64,000 nt of DNA from Streptomyces marinisediminis. GTDB lineage: Bacteria; Actinomycetota; Actinomycetes; Streptomycetales; Streptomycetaceae. A program made the position numbers and the translations under genes. The DNA lies in the NCBI RefSeq assembly GCF_026262575.1, contig NZ_JAPKFL010000017.1, positions 61,791 to 125,790 on the forward strand. The letters run 5' to 3'. Positions 53,439 to 64,000 of the stretch are shown here, in pieces; within the stretch, counting starts at the first letter, position 1, and each line of letters starts with the position of its first letter. The notes below the pieces were generated by a model, which searched no databases, was not told where the DNA came from, and saw only the letters and a program-made list of their open reading frames with translations.

Positions 53439-54191
53439 GTGTCCGGCCACTCTAAGTGGGCAACCACCAAGCACAAGAAGGCCGTGATCGATGCCAAGCG
53501 CGGCAAGCTGTTCGCCAAGCTGATCAAGAACATCGAAGTCGCCGCGCGCATGGGCGGTGCGGACCCGGACGGCAACCCCACGCTCTACGACGCCATCCAG
53601 AAGGCGAAGAAGCAGTCGGTCCCCAACAAGAACATCGACAGCGCGGTCAAGCGCGGCGCCGGCCTGGAGGCGGGCGGTGCCGACTACGAGACGATCATGT
53701 ACGAGGGCTACGGCCCCAACGGCGTCGCCGTGCTCGTGGAGTGCCTGACCGACAACCGCAACCGCGCGGCCTCCGACGTGCGCGTCGCGATGACCCGCAA
53801 CGGCGGCTCGATGGCCGACCCCGGCTCGGTGGCCTACCTGTTCCACCGCAAGGGCGTCGTGATCGTCCCCAAGGGCGAGCTGGCCGAGGACGACGTGCTC
53901 GCCGCCGTCCTGGAGGCGGGTGTGGAGGAGGTCAACGACCTCGGTGAGTCCTTCGAGGTGCTCAGCGAGGCCACCGACCTGGTCGCGGTGCGCACCGCGC
54001 TCCAGGAGGCCGGCATCGACTACGACTCCGCGGACGCCAACTTCGTCCCCACCATGCAGGTGCAGTTGGACGAGGAGGGCGCCAAGAAGATCTTCAAGCT
54101 GATCGACGCCCTCGAGGACAGCGACGACGTGCAGAACGTCTTCGCCAACTTCGACGTCTCCGACGAGGTCATGGCCAAGGTCGACGCCTGA
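53439..54191 (+). CDS. YebC/PmpR family protein
   Basis: A 250-residue YebC-type protein, full length, starting at GTG 53439 (VSGHSKWATTKHKKAVIDAKRGKLFAKLIKNIEVAA). The family is a DNA-binding regulator in some bacteria; recent work also links members to ribosome rescue at proline-rich sequences. Stretches MYEGYGPNGVAVLVECLTDNRNRAASDVR and MADPGSVAYLFHRKGVV are clear. It sits before ruvCAB as in many bacteria. A 202-bp gap separates it from ruvC and contains no gene. Confidence 0.94.
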   Translation: MSGHSKWATTKHKKAVIDAKRGKLFAKLIKNIEVAARMGGADPDGNPTLYDAIQKAKKQSVPNKNIDSAVKRGAGLEAGGADYETIMYEGYGPNGVAVLVECLTDNRNRAASDVRVAMTRNGGSMADPGSVAYLFHRKGVVIVPKGELAEDDVLAAVLEAGVEEVNDLGESFEVLSEATDLVAVRTALQEAGIDYDSADANFVPTMQVQLDEEGAKKIFKLIDALEDSDDVQNVFANFDVSDEVMAKVDA

Positions 54192-54393
54192 GCTTCGCCG
54201 GGCGCCCCGCCTCCGTGCCCCACCCCGCCCCGGACGCCCGAGCACGGCGCGCGCGGCCCGGGCACCGGCCCTGGGCCCCACCGGACGGCCGCGCCGCCGC
54301 CGTGGCGCGCCGCGTTGTCGGTGCGGCCCGGTAGCCTGCGTCGAACGGCTCGCCCGGCAGGGGCGGCGAGGTGACGACAGGGGAGGGGCGCGC

Positions 54394-54945
54394 GTGCGTG
54401 TGCTGGGCGTGGACCCGGGGCTGACCCGCTGCGGCGTCGGCGTGGTCGAGGGCGTGGCGGGGCGTCCGCTGCGCATGGCCGCCGTCGGCGTGATCCGCAC
54501 CCCGGCCGACGCCGAGACCGCCCAGCGGCTGGTGGAGATCGAGCGCGGCATCGACGGGTGGCTGGACGCCCACCGGCCCGAAGCCGTCGCCGTGGAGCGG
54601 GTGTTCAGCCAGCACAACGTGCGCACCGTGATGGGCACCGCGCAGGCCAGCGCCGTGGCCCTGCTGTGCGCGGCCCGGCGCGGGCTGCCCGTCGCGCTGC
54701 ACACGCCCAGCGAGGTCAAGGCCGCCGTCACCGGCACCGGGCGGGCGGACAAGGCGCAGGTCGGCGCCATGGTCACCCGGCTGCTCCGGCTGGACGCCCC
54801 GCCCCGTCCCGCCGACGCCGCCGACGCGCTGGCGCTGGCCATCTGCCACATCTGGCGCGCTCCCGCGCTCAACCGCCTCCAGCAAGCGCACCAGGCCGTC
54901 CGCGCCGCCCGAACCCCCCGCTCGCGAAAGGGCACCGTCCGATGA
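54394..54945 (+). CDS. ruvC: Holliday junction resolvase RuvC
   Basis: A 183-residue endonuclease that cuts Holliday junctions. Catalytic acidic residues are seen in VLGVDPGLTRCGVGVVEG (Asp7), AVAVERVFSQHNVRTVMGTAQA (Glu) and the C-terminal RPADAADALALAICHIW (Asp pair). GTG 54394 follows ACAGGGGAGGGGCG. Its last codons overlap ruvA by four bases. It acts with the RuvAB branch migration motor. Confidence 0.96.
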   Translation: MRVLGVDPGLTRCGVGVVEGVAGRPLRMAAVGVIRTPADAETAQRLVEIERGIDGWLDAHRPEAVAVERVFSQHNVRTVMGTAQASAVALLCAARRGLPVALHTPSEVKAAVTGTGRADKAQVGAMVTRLLRLDAPPRPADAADALALAICHIWRAPALNRLQQAHQAVRAARTPRSRKGTVR

Positions 54946-55565
54946 TCGCTTTCGTCCAGGGCCCGGTGGCCGCGCTCGCGCCCGACGCCGCCGTCATCGA
55001 GGTCGGCGGCGTCGGCATGTCCGTGCAGTGCGCCCCCGCCACGCTGGCCGCCCTGCGCGTGGGGGAGCGGACGAAGCTGGCCACCTCCCTGGTGGTGCGC
55101 GAGGACAGCCTCACCCTCTACGGCTTCGCCGACGACGACGAGCGCCAGGTCTTCGAGCTGCTGCAGACCGCCAGCGGCGTGGGCCCCCGGCTCGCCCAGG
55201 CCATGCTCGCCGTCCACCGGCCCGACGCCCTGCGCCGAGCCGTGGCCGCCGGGGACGAGAAGGCGCTCACGGCCGTGCCCGGCATCGGCAAGAAGGGCGC
55301 GCAGAAGCTGCTGCTGGAGCTGAAGGACCGGCTCGGCGCGCCGGTCGGCGGCGCCGCGCCCGCGGCGGCGGCCGGCGCCGCCGGGCCGGCGCCCTGGCGC
55401 GAGCAGCTCCACACCGCCCTCCTCGGCCTGGGCTACGCCGCCCGGGAGGCCGACGAGGCCATCGAGGCCGTCGCCCCGCAGGCCGAGGCCGCCGGCGGCG
55501 GGGCCGTGCCGCCGGTGAGCACCCTGCTGCGCGCCGCACTCCAGACCCTGAACCGCACCCGCTGA
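54942..55565 (+). CDS. ruvA: Holliday junction branch migration protein RuvA
   Basis: A 207-residue RuvA. Domain I is an OB fold (MIAFVQGPVAALAPDAAVIEVGGVGMSVQC, SLVVREDSLTLYGFADDDERQVFELL). Domain II holds two helix-hairpin-helix motifs (VGPRLAQAMLAVHRPDALRRAV; LTAVPGIGKKGAQKLLLELKDR). An Ala/Pro linker leads to domain III, which binds RuvB (REQLHTALLGLGYAAREADEAIEAV). ATG 54942 overlaps the ruvC stop. The RuvA tetramer binds the junction and loads RuvB rings. Confidence 0.96.
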   Translation: MIAFVQGPVAALAPDAAVIEVGGVGMSVQCAPATLAALRVGERTKLATSLVVREDSLTLYGFADDDERQVFELLQTASGVGPRLAQAMLAVHRPDALRRAVAAGDEKALTAVPGIGKKGAQKLLLELKDRLGAPVGGAAPAAAAGAAGPAPWREQLHTALLGLGYAAREADEAIEAVAPQAEAAGGGAVPPVSTLLRAALQTLNRTR

Positions 55566-55600
55566 GGCGCCCCGCGCCCCGGCCCGAGGAGACAGTGAGC

Positions 55601-56722
<1,122 letters not shown>

Positions 56723-56897
56723 CCGGCGGCGGTGCGCGGAAGGCCGGGTTCGCCCCGCACCGGAACCTCCACCGCCGGCGAAGCGTTGTTCCAGCGGCAG
56801 AGCCTCGCCTAGACTCCGCCGATGCCGCCCCTGGGGCGGCAGACTCATCCATCACCCCCCAGGCCGCTCGCGGCCCTGCAAAGGACACTCTTCCGCC

Positions 56898-57356
56898 GTG
56901 GATATCGCATTCCTTCTCCCCCTCCTCATCCTCATCGGCTTCATGTTCGTGATGACGAGGTCGGCCAAGAAGAAGCAGCAGCAGGCCATGCAGATGCGCG
57001 ACCAGATGCAGCCTGGCACCGGCGTCCGCACCATCGGCGGCATGTACGCCCGGGTCAAGGAGGTGGGGGACGACACCGTGCTGCTCGAAGTGGCCCCCGG
57101 TGTGCACGCGCTCTACGCCAAGAACGCCGTCGGCGCGGTGCTGGAGGCCGAGGAGTACGAGCGCATCGTGCACGGTGAGACGCACGGCGAGGACCCGGTG
57201 GTTCCCGACGACGCCTCCACGCTGACCGGACCGAGCGGTTCCGCGGACGCCGTCACGGATGAGAAGATCGACCTGGGCAAAGACGGCGAGGCGCCCGGCG
57301 CTGCGGACGAGCACCCCCAGGACTCCAAGCGCGACGGCGACAGCGGCCCGAAGTAG
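56898..57356 (+). CDS. yajC: Preprotein translocase accessory subunit YajC
   Basis: A 152-residue single-pass protein: N-terminal helix IAFLLPLLILIGFMFVMTRSAKKKQQQ and the YajC core MRDQMQPGTGVRTIGGMYARVKEVGDDTVLLEVAPGVHALYAKNAV. The tail of ~60 residues is acidic and longer than in proteobacterial YajC. It associates with SecDF and supports protein export. GTG 56898 has GGACACTC upstream, a weak RBS. A hairpin separates it from secD by 111 bp. Confidence 0.92.
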   Translation: MDIAFLLPLLILIGFMFVMTRSAKKKQQQAMQMRDQMQPGTGVRTIGGMYARVKEVGDDTVLLEVAPGVHALYAKNAVGAVLEAEEYERIVHGETHGEDPVVPDDASTLTGPSGSADAVTDEKIDLGKDGEAPGAADEHPQDSKRDGDSGPK

Positions 57357-57362
57357 CCGCTA

Positions 57363-57389
57363 CGCCGCCGGACCCTCGGTCCGGCGGCG
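57363..57389 (+). terminator. Hairpin between yajC and secD
   Basis: A 12-bp perfect stem (57363-57374 with 57378-57389) with a three-base loop starts six bases after the yajC stop. It may end part of the transcripts or mark the 3' end of a yajC message; secD has its own RBS further on. Confidence 0.6.
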
Positions 57390-57467
57390 CCGCACGTTCC
57401 GCACATCATCTCGCGTGCTGCGCGGTGACCACCGCGCGCGGGCGGCCGGACAGGGAGAAACGACAAG

Positions 57468-59288
57468 GTGGCGACACCGAAGAAGCGCCGGAGGTCCCCC
57501 GGGGCGCAGGGGAAACCGGGGCGTGCCCTCGCGTTGATCATCGCCCTCACGGGGCTGCTGGTCGGAGGCATGTTCCTCGCCGGTACCAAGAGCCCGCGCC
57601 TGGGCATCGACCTCGCCGGCGGCACGAGCATCACGCTCACCGCTCAGGAGCAGCCGGGCAAGGGCGACGCGATCAACCCGGCCAACATGGAGACGGCCGC
57701 CTCGATCATCGACCGCCGGGTCAACGGCCTCGGTGTGTCCGAGGCGGAGGTCAAGACCCAGGGCGACCGCAACATCATCGTCAACATCCCCCGCGGGACC
57801 GACGAGGAACAGGCCCGTGAGCAGGTGGGCACCACGGCCGAGCTCGGCTTCCGCCCCGTGCTCAACGCCGTTCCCGCCGCCGCGCCCGCCCCCGAGGGCG
57901 AGCCCTCGCCGAGCCCCGAGCAGAGCGCGGGCGAGCAGGACGACGCCGCGGAGGGCACCGGCGACGACAAGGCCGAGGCCCCGGAGGGTGAGGAGTCCCC
58001 GGCGGACGAGGGCGAGGAGTCCCCGGCCGACGAGGCCTCCAACGAGCCCAGCCCGCAGGGGGCCCGCCAGGGGCCGGTGGACGAGCCGACCCCCTCGCCC
58101 GGCGCCCCCGAGGAGGGGGAGCAGCCCGGGGGCGAGGAGGAGCCGCAGGAGAGCCCGGTGCCGCCCGAGGGCCAGGAGGAGGCCGCCGCGCTCATGCAGC
58201 GCCTCCAGGAGCTCGACTGCTCCACCCCCGAGGCCCGCGCCAACGCGAGCCAGGCCGTCGCGGCCGCGGAGAACTCCGAGCCCGTCGCGGCCTGCGACCG
58301 GGAGGGCGCCTACAAGTACGCGCTCGGGCCGGTCGAGGTGCCCGGCACCGACGTGACCGGCGCCGACGCGGTCTTCGACCAGCAGCGCGGCATCTGGATC
58401 GTCACGATGGACTTCAACGACGCCGGCGCGGGCAAGTTCGCCGACGTCACCGGGCGCATCTCCACCCTGCCGCAGCCGCAGAACCAGTTCGCCATCACGC
58501 TCGACGGCGAAGTCGTCTCCGCCCCCTCCGTCTCCTCCCGCATCGGCGGCGGGCAGGCCGAGATCAGCGGCAGCTTCGACCAGGATTCGGCCGCCGACCT
58601 CGCCAACGTGCTGAAGTTCGGCGCGCTGCCGATCAGCTTCCAGGAAGCGAACGTGGTGAGCATCTCGCCCTCGCTCGGCAGCGACCAGCTCCAGGCCGGG
58701 CTGATCGCCGGCGGCATCGGGCTGGCCCTGGTCGTGCTCTACCTGCTGTTCTACTACCGGGCCCTGGCGCTGGTGGCCATCGCCAGCCTGCTCCTCATGG
58801 GCGGGCTGACCTACGTCGTCATGTCGCTGCTCGGCCCGGCCATCGGCTTCGCGCTGAGCCTGCCGGCGGTCTGCGGCGCCATCGTCGCGATCGGCATCAC
58901 GGCGGACTCCTTCATCGTCTACTTCGAGCGCATCCGGGACGAGGTCAGGGAGGGCCGGTCGATCCGTCCGGCGATCGAGCGGGCGTGGCCGCGGGCGCGG
59001 CACACCATCCTCATCTCCGACGTGGTCTCCTTCCTCGCCGCCGTCGTCCTGTTCTTCGCCGCGGTGGGCTCCGTCCAGGGCTTCGCGTTCGTCCTCGGCC
59101 TGACCACCCTGCTCGACGTGCTGATCGTCTTCCTGCTGACCAAGCCGCTGACGAGCCTCCTGGCGCGCCGTCCGTTCTTCGCCGACGGGCACCCCCTGTC
59201 GGGCCTGGACCCCAAGCGGCTGGGAGTCCGGCCGCCCATCCGCGGGCGCCGCTTGGCCCCTGCCACCGCTGAGCCGAAGGAGGCCTGA
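57468..59288 (+). CDS. secD: Protein translocase subunit SecD
   Basis: A 606-residue RND-type membrane protein that uses the proton motive force to help pull exported proteins outward. The first helix is ALALIIALTGLLVGGMFLAG; the external P1 region begins LGIDLAGGTSITLTA. Residues ~142-240 are an acidic, Pro-rich insert (GEESPADEGEESPADEAS) absent from most relatives. The conserved P1 base and head continue, then five C-terminal helices with VVLYLLFYYRALALVAIASLLLMGG and the ADSFIVYFERIRDE signature of helix 4. GTG 57468 follows GGGAGAAACGACAAG. secF starts one base after the stop. Confidence 0.95.
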   Translation: MATPKKRRRSPGAQGKPGRALALIIALTGLLVGGMFLAGTKSPRLGIDLAGGTSITLTAQEQPGKGDAINPANMETAASIIDRRVNGLGVSEAEVKTQGDRNIIVNIPRGTDEEQAREQVGTTAELGFRPVLNAVPAAAPAPEGEPSPSPEQSAGEQDDAAEGTGDDKAEAPEGEESPADEGEESPADEASNEPSPQGARQGPVDEPTPSPGAPEEGEQPGGEEEPQESPVPPEGQEEAAALMQRLQELDCSTPEARANASQAVAAAENSEPVAACDREGAYKYALGPVEVPGTDVTGADAVFDQQRGIWIVTMDFNDAGAGKFADVTGRISTLPQPQNQFAITLDGEVVSAPSVSSRIGGGQAEISGSFDQDSAADLANVLKFGALPISFQEANVVSISPSLGSDQLQAGLIAGGIGLALVVLYLLFYYRALALVAIASLLLMGGLTYVVMSLLGPAIGFALSLPAVCGAIVAIGITADSFIVYFERIRDEVREGRSIRPAIERAWPRARHTILISDVVSFLAAVVLFFAAVGSVQGFAFVLGLTTLLDVLIVFLLTKPLTSLLARRPFFADGHPLSGLDPKRLGVRPPIRGRRLAPATAEPKEA

Positions 59289-59289
59289 C

Positions 59290-60516
59290 GTGACCAGGAT
59301 CGGTGCACTCGGCGCCAGGCTGAACCGCGGCGAGGTCGTGACCGACATCGTCAGCCGCCGCAAGCTCTGGTACGCGGTCTCCGCCCTCTTGATCGTCGTC
59401 TCCCTGGCCGGGCTCGGCGTCAAGGGCCTGTTCATGGGGGTGGAGTTCCAGGGCGGCGCGGTCTTCACCACGCCCGCCACGCAGGTCACGGTCGAGGAGG
59501 CCCGCACCTCCGCACAGGAGGCGACCGGCAACGACGCCCGCGTCCAGCGCCTGGGCAACGGCTCGCTGCGCATCACGGTCACCGGCCTGGACACGCAGAC
59601 GTCCAACAGCGCCCGCGCCGAGATCGCCGAGGACATCGGCGTCGCCCCCCAGGACCTGGGCGTCGAGCTGGTCGGCCCGAGCTGGGGCGACCAGATGACG
59701 AGCAAGGCGCTCACCGGCATGGTGATCTTCCTGGTGCTCGTGAGCGTGTACCTGGCGATCACCTTCGAGTGGCGCATGGCCCTGGCCGCCCTCGTCGCGC
59801 TCCTGCACGACCTGGTCATCACCGTCGGGGTCTACGCGCTGGTGGGCTTCGAGGTCACGCCCGGCACGGTGGTCGGCGTTTTGACGATCCTCGGATACTC
59901 GCTGTACGACACCGTGGTCGTCTTCGACAAGGTCAACGAGAACACCCGCACGCTGACCAAGCAGAGCCGCCGCACCTTCGAAGAGCTGGCCAACATGGGC
60001 CTGAACCAGACGCTGGTGCGCTCGGTCAACACCTCCGTCGTGGCGCTGCTCCCGGTGGCCGGACTGCTGCTGATCGGCGCGGGCCTGCTCGGCGGGGGCA
60101 TGCTCAAGGACATCGCCCTCTCGCTCTTCGTCGGCCTGGTCGCGGGCACCTACTCCTCCATCATGATCGCGACGCCGATCGTGGTGGACCTCAAGCGGCG
60201 CCAGCCCGAGGTGCGCGCCCACACCCGCCGGGTGCTGGCCAAGCGGGCCAAGGCCGCGGACGGGGGCGGTGACGACGCCGACGCGGCGGACGGCGCCGAG
60301 GGCGCCGGCGGCCCGGACGACGCGGGGCCGGACGCCGACGCGGGGCCGGCCGCCGACGCGGAGGCGACCGACACGCCGGCCGACTCCGGGGAGCCGCGGG
60401 GTGCGGAGGAGCCGCGCGACGTGGCTCCGGCCGGTGCCGGCGTCGTCTCCCCGCGCCGTCAGGACACCCCCGGCGGCCGCCGGGGCCGGGGCGGCGCCGC
60501 GGGGAAGCGGCGGTGA
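59290..60516 (+). CDS. secF: Protein translocase subunit SecF
   Basis: A 408-residue partner of SecD with six helices. It shows FMGVEFQGGAVFTTPA, VEEARTSAQEATGNDARVQRLG, SVYLAITFEWRMALAALVALLHDLVITVGVYALVGFEVTPGTVVGVLTILGYSLYDTVVVFDKVNEN (the SecF signature) and LLIGAGLLGGGMLKDIALSLFVGLVAGTYSSIMIATPIV. After residue ~310 the cytoplasmic tail is long, Ala/Asp/Pro-rich and acidic, then basic at its end. GTG 59290. Its stop overlaps apt by four bases, tying export genes to purine salvage and rel. Confidence 0.95.
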   Translation: MTRIGALGARLNRGEVVTDIVSRRKLWYAVSALLIVVSLAGLGVKGLFMGVEFQGGAVFTTPATQVTVEEARTSAQEATGNDARVQRLGNGSLRITVTGLDTQTSNSARAEIAEDIGVAPQDLGVELVGPSWGDQMTSKALTGMVIFLVLVSVYLAITFEWRMALAALVALLHDLVITVGVYALVGFEVTPGTVVGVLTILGYSLYDTVVVFDKVNENTRTLTKQSRRTFEELANMGLNQTLVRSVNTSVVALLPVAGLLLIGAGLLGGGMLKDIALSLFVGLVAGTYSSIMIATPIVVDLKRRQPEVRAHTRRVLAKRAKAADGGGDDADAADGAEGAGGPDDAGPDADAGPAADAEATDTPADSGEPRGAEEPRDVAPAGAGVVSPRRQDTPGGRRGRGGAAGKRR

Positions 60517-61082
60517 GCGGCGTGACGTCCTCGCCCCCGCTGCCCGCCGACGTCTGCGACCTGCTGCTCAGCCGCATCCGGGACGTGCCGGACCACCCCA
60601 GGCCCGGCGTGGTGTTCAAGGACATCACCCCGCTGCTGGCCGATCCGCGGGCGTTCACCGCGCTGACCGACGTGCTGGCGCGGCGGTGCGCCGCGCTGGG
60701 CGCCACCAAGGTCGTCGGCCTGGAGGCGCGCGGGTTCATCCTCGCCGCGCCCGTCGCGGTGCGGGCCGGGCTCGGCTTCGTGCCGGTGCGCAAGGCGGGC
60801 AAGCTGCCGGGCGCCACGCTCGGCCAGGCCTACGACCTGGAGTACGGCAGCGCCGAGATCGAGCTGCACGCCGAGGACCTCACCGCCGGGGACCGGGTGC
60901 TGGTGATCGACGACGTGCTGGCCACCGGCGGCACCGCGGAGGCGTCGGTGCGCCTGATCCGGCGTACCGGCGCCCGCGTCGTGGGCACCGCCGTCCTGCT
61001 GGAGCTCGGCTTCCTCGCCGGCCGGCCCCGGGTGGAGGCCGCACTCGACGGCGCCCCGCTGGACGCGCTCCTGGCCGTCTGA
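60513..61082 (+). CDS. apt: Adenine phosphoribosyltransferase
   Basis: A 189-residue purine salvage enzyme that makes AMP from adenine and PRPP. Motifs: IRDVPDHPRPGVVFKDITPLLADPRAF, VVGLEARGFILAAPVAVRAGLGFVPVRKAGKLPG and the PRPP-binding loop RVLVIDDVLATGGTAEASVRLI. GTG 60513 overlaps the secF stop. A 188-bp gap with a long hairpin separates it from rel, a gene order common in actinobacteria. Confidence 0.95.
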   Translation: MSGVTSSPPLPADVCDLLLSRIRDVPDHPRPGVVFKDITPLLADPRAFTALTDVLARRCAALGATKVVGLEARGFILAAPVAVRAGLGFVPVRKAGKLPGATLGQAYDLEYGSAEIELHAEDLTAGDRVLVIDDVLATGGTAEASVRLIRRTGARVVGTAVLLELGFLAGRPRVEAALDGAPLDALLAV

Positions 61083-61095
61083 CCGCACCGTCCGC

Positions 61096-61147
61096 CACAG
61101 CCTCGCGCCGGGCGGCCCATCCAGGGCCCGCCCGGCGCGGGGCTGTG
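61096..61147 (+). terminator. Terminator hairpin between apt and rel
   Basis: A 20-bp stem (61096-61115 with 61128-61147), perfect except one G-T pair, lies 13 bp after apt. Its right end overlaps a 15-bp tandem repeat, GGCGCGGGGCTGTGC at 61134 and 61149. rel probably has its own promoter in the remaining ~105 bp, as known in S. coelicolor. Confidence 0.7.
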
Positions 61148-61270
61148 CGGCGCGGGGCTGTGCGGCGCGCCCGCACGGCCGGCCGCCCGAGCGGCCCGGA
61201 CGCCCGGCGCCGGGGATCGATACCATGGCAGTCCAGCCGTTCCGTGGCCGGAACCGTTCGAGGAGTGCTC

Positions 61271-63859
<2,589 letters not shown>

Positions 63860-64000
63860 CGGGCGGTCCGGCCGCCGTCCGTCGCGGTACCGCACCCGAC
63901 GACGCGGCGGGCCCCCGGGCACACCCCCCCCGGGCCCCCCCCGGCGCCCCCCCCCGGGGCCCGCCCCCCGACCGGCCGCGGACCCGCCCCGCCCCGCCCC
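63860..64000. other. Window end, C-rich low-complexity sequence
   Basis: After the rel stop no gene is visible. From about 63912 the sequence is a series of long C runs (eight to nine C) broken by GG or GGG, ending with repeated CCCGCCCCG. It could be a rel terminator blurred by homopolymer errors. I see no clean stem. Confidence 0.4.

Overview
This is a very GC-rich (well over 70 percent), gene-dense chromosomal window. Coding third positions are almost all G or C, GTG starts are common, and a small SsgB-type sporulation protein is present. Together these point to Streptomyces or a close relative. From memory, the gene order (pheT, argCJBDR, argG, argH, met transporter, cobalamin genes, ssgB, thrS, PI-mannoside genes, pdxST, ruvCAB, yajC-secDF, apt, rel) matches the conserved Streptomyces core chromosome; I could not run a comparison. 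No insertion sequence, prophage, integrase or CRISPR array is visible.

Layout. 1-7 kb: the 3' end of pheT, a 3-hydroxybutyryl-CoA dehydrogenase, a secreted GHL10-type hydrolase, a DUF1918 protein, and a divergent DMT exporter/MocR regulator pair whose start codons overlap inside one CATG. A GNAT gene follows whose frame appears disturbed. 7-16 kb: arginine biosynthesis, argCJBD with the repressor argR as last gene, then argG and argH. Putative ARG boxes lie before argC and argG. 16-22 kb: a TetR/MFS efflux pair with a clear operator, a PlsC acyltransferase, a Tat-exported glycerophosphodiesterase, a GNAT and two small membrane proteins. 22.7-26.5 kb: a methionine ABC importer (metN-metI-metQ) preceded by a 28-codon leader ORF rich in Met and Cys at its end, then a GNAT. 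26.5-33.6 kb: cobalamin genes cobL (cbiET), a three-part disordered-BluB-CobT fusion and a CysG-type fusion, then a SpoU methyltransferase.

33.7-42.6 kb: a membrane-anchored Ser/Thr kinase, a small membrane protein, five tRNAs on the minus strand (three Val-GAC, Cys-GCA, Gly-GCC), pabB and pabC for folate, a tandem GNAT, a DsbA-like protein, two small membrane proteins, a CGNR protein, ssgB, and two identical tRNA-Val-CAC genes. 42.8-51.6 kb: thrS, a HIT protein, an unknown 556-residue membrane protein, and the phosphatidylinositol/PIM operon pgsA-patA-pimA followed by a LemA-like protein. 51.7-63.9 kb: pdxS-pdxT (vitamin B6), a YebC regulator, ruvC-ruvA-ruvB, yajC-secD-secF, apt and rel (the (p)ppGpp enzyme, which starts at TTG).

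The content is mostly housekeeping. I do not see an obvious new multi-gene system. The most interesting signals are regulatory: the Met/Cys leader peptide, the overlapping divergent start codons over a palindrome, long perfect hairpins inside operons, several genes that look leaderless, and the fusion carrying a very long disordered N-terminus.
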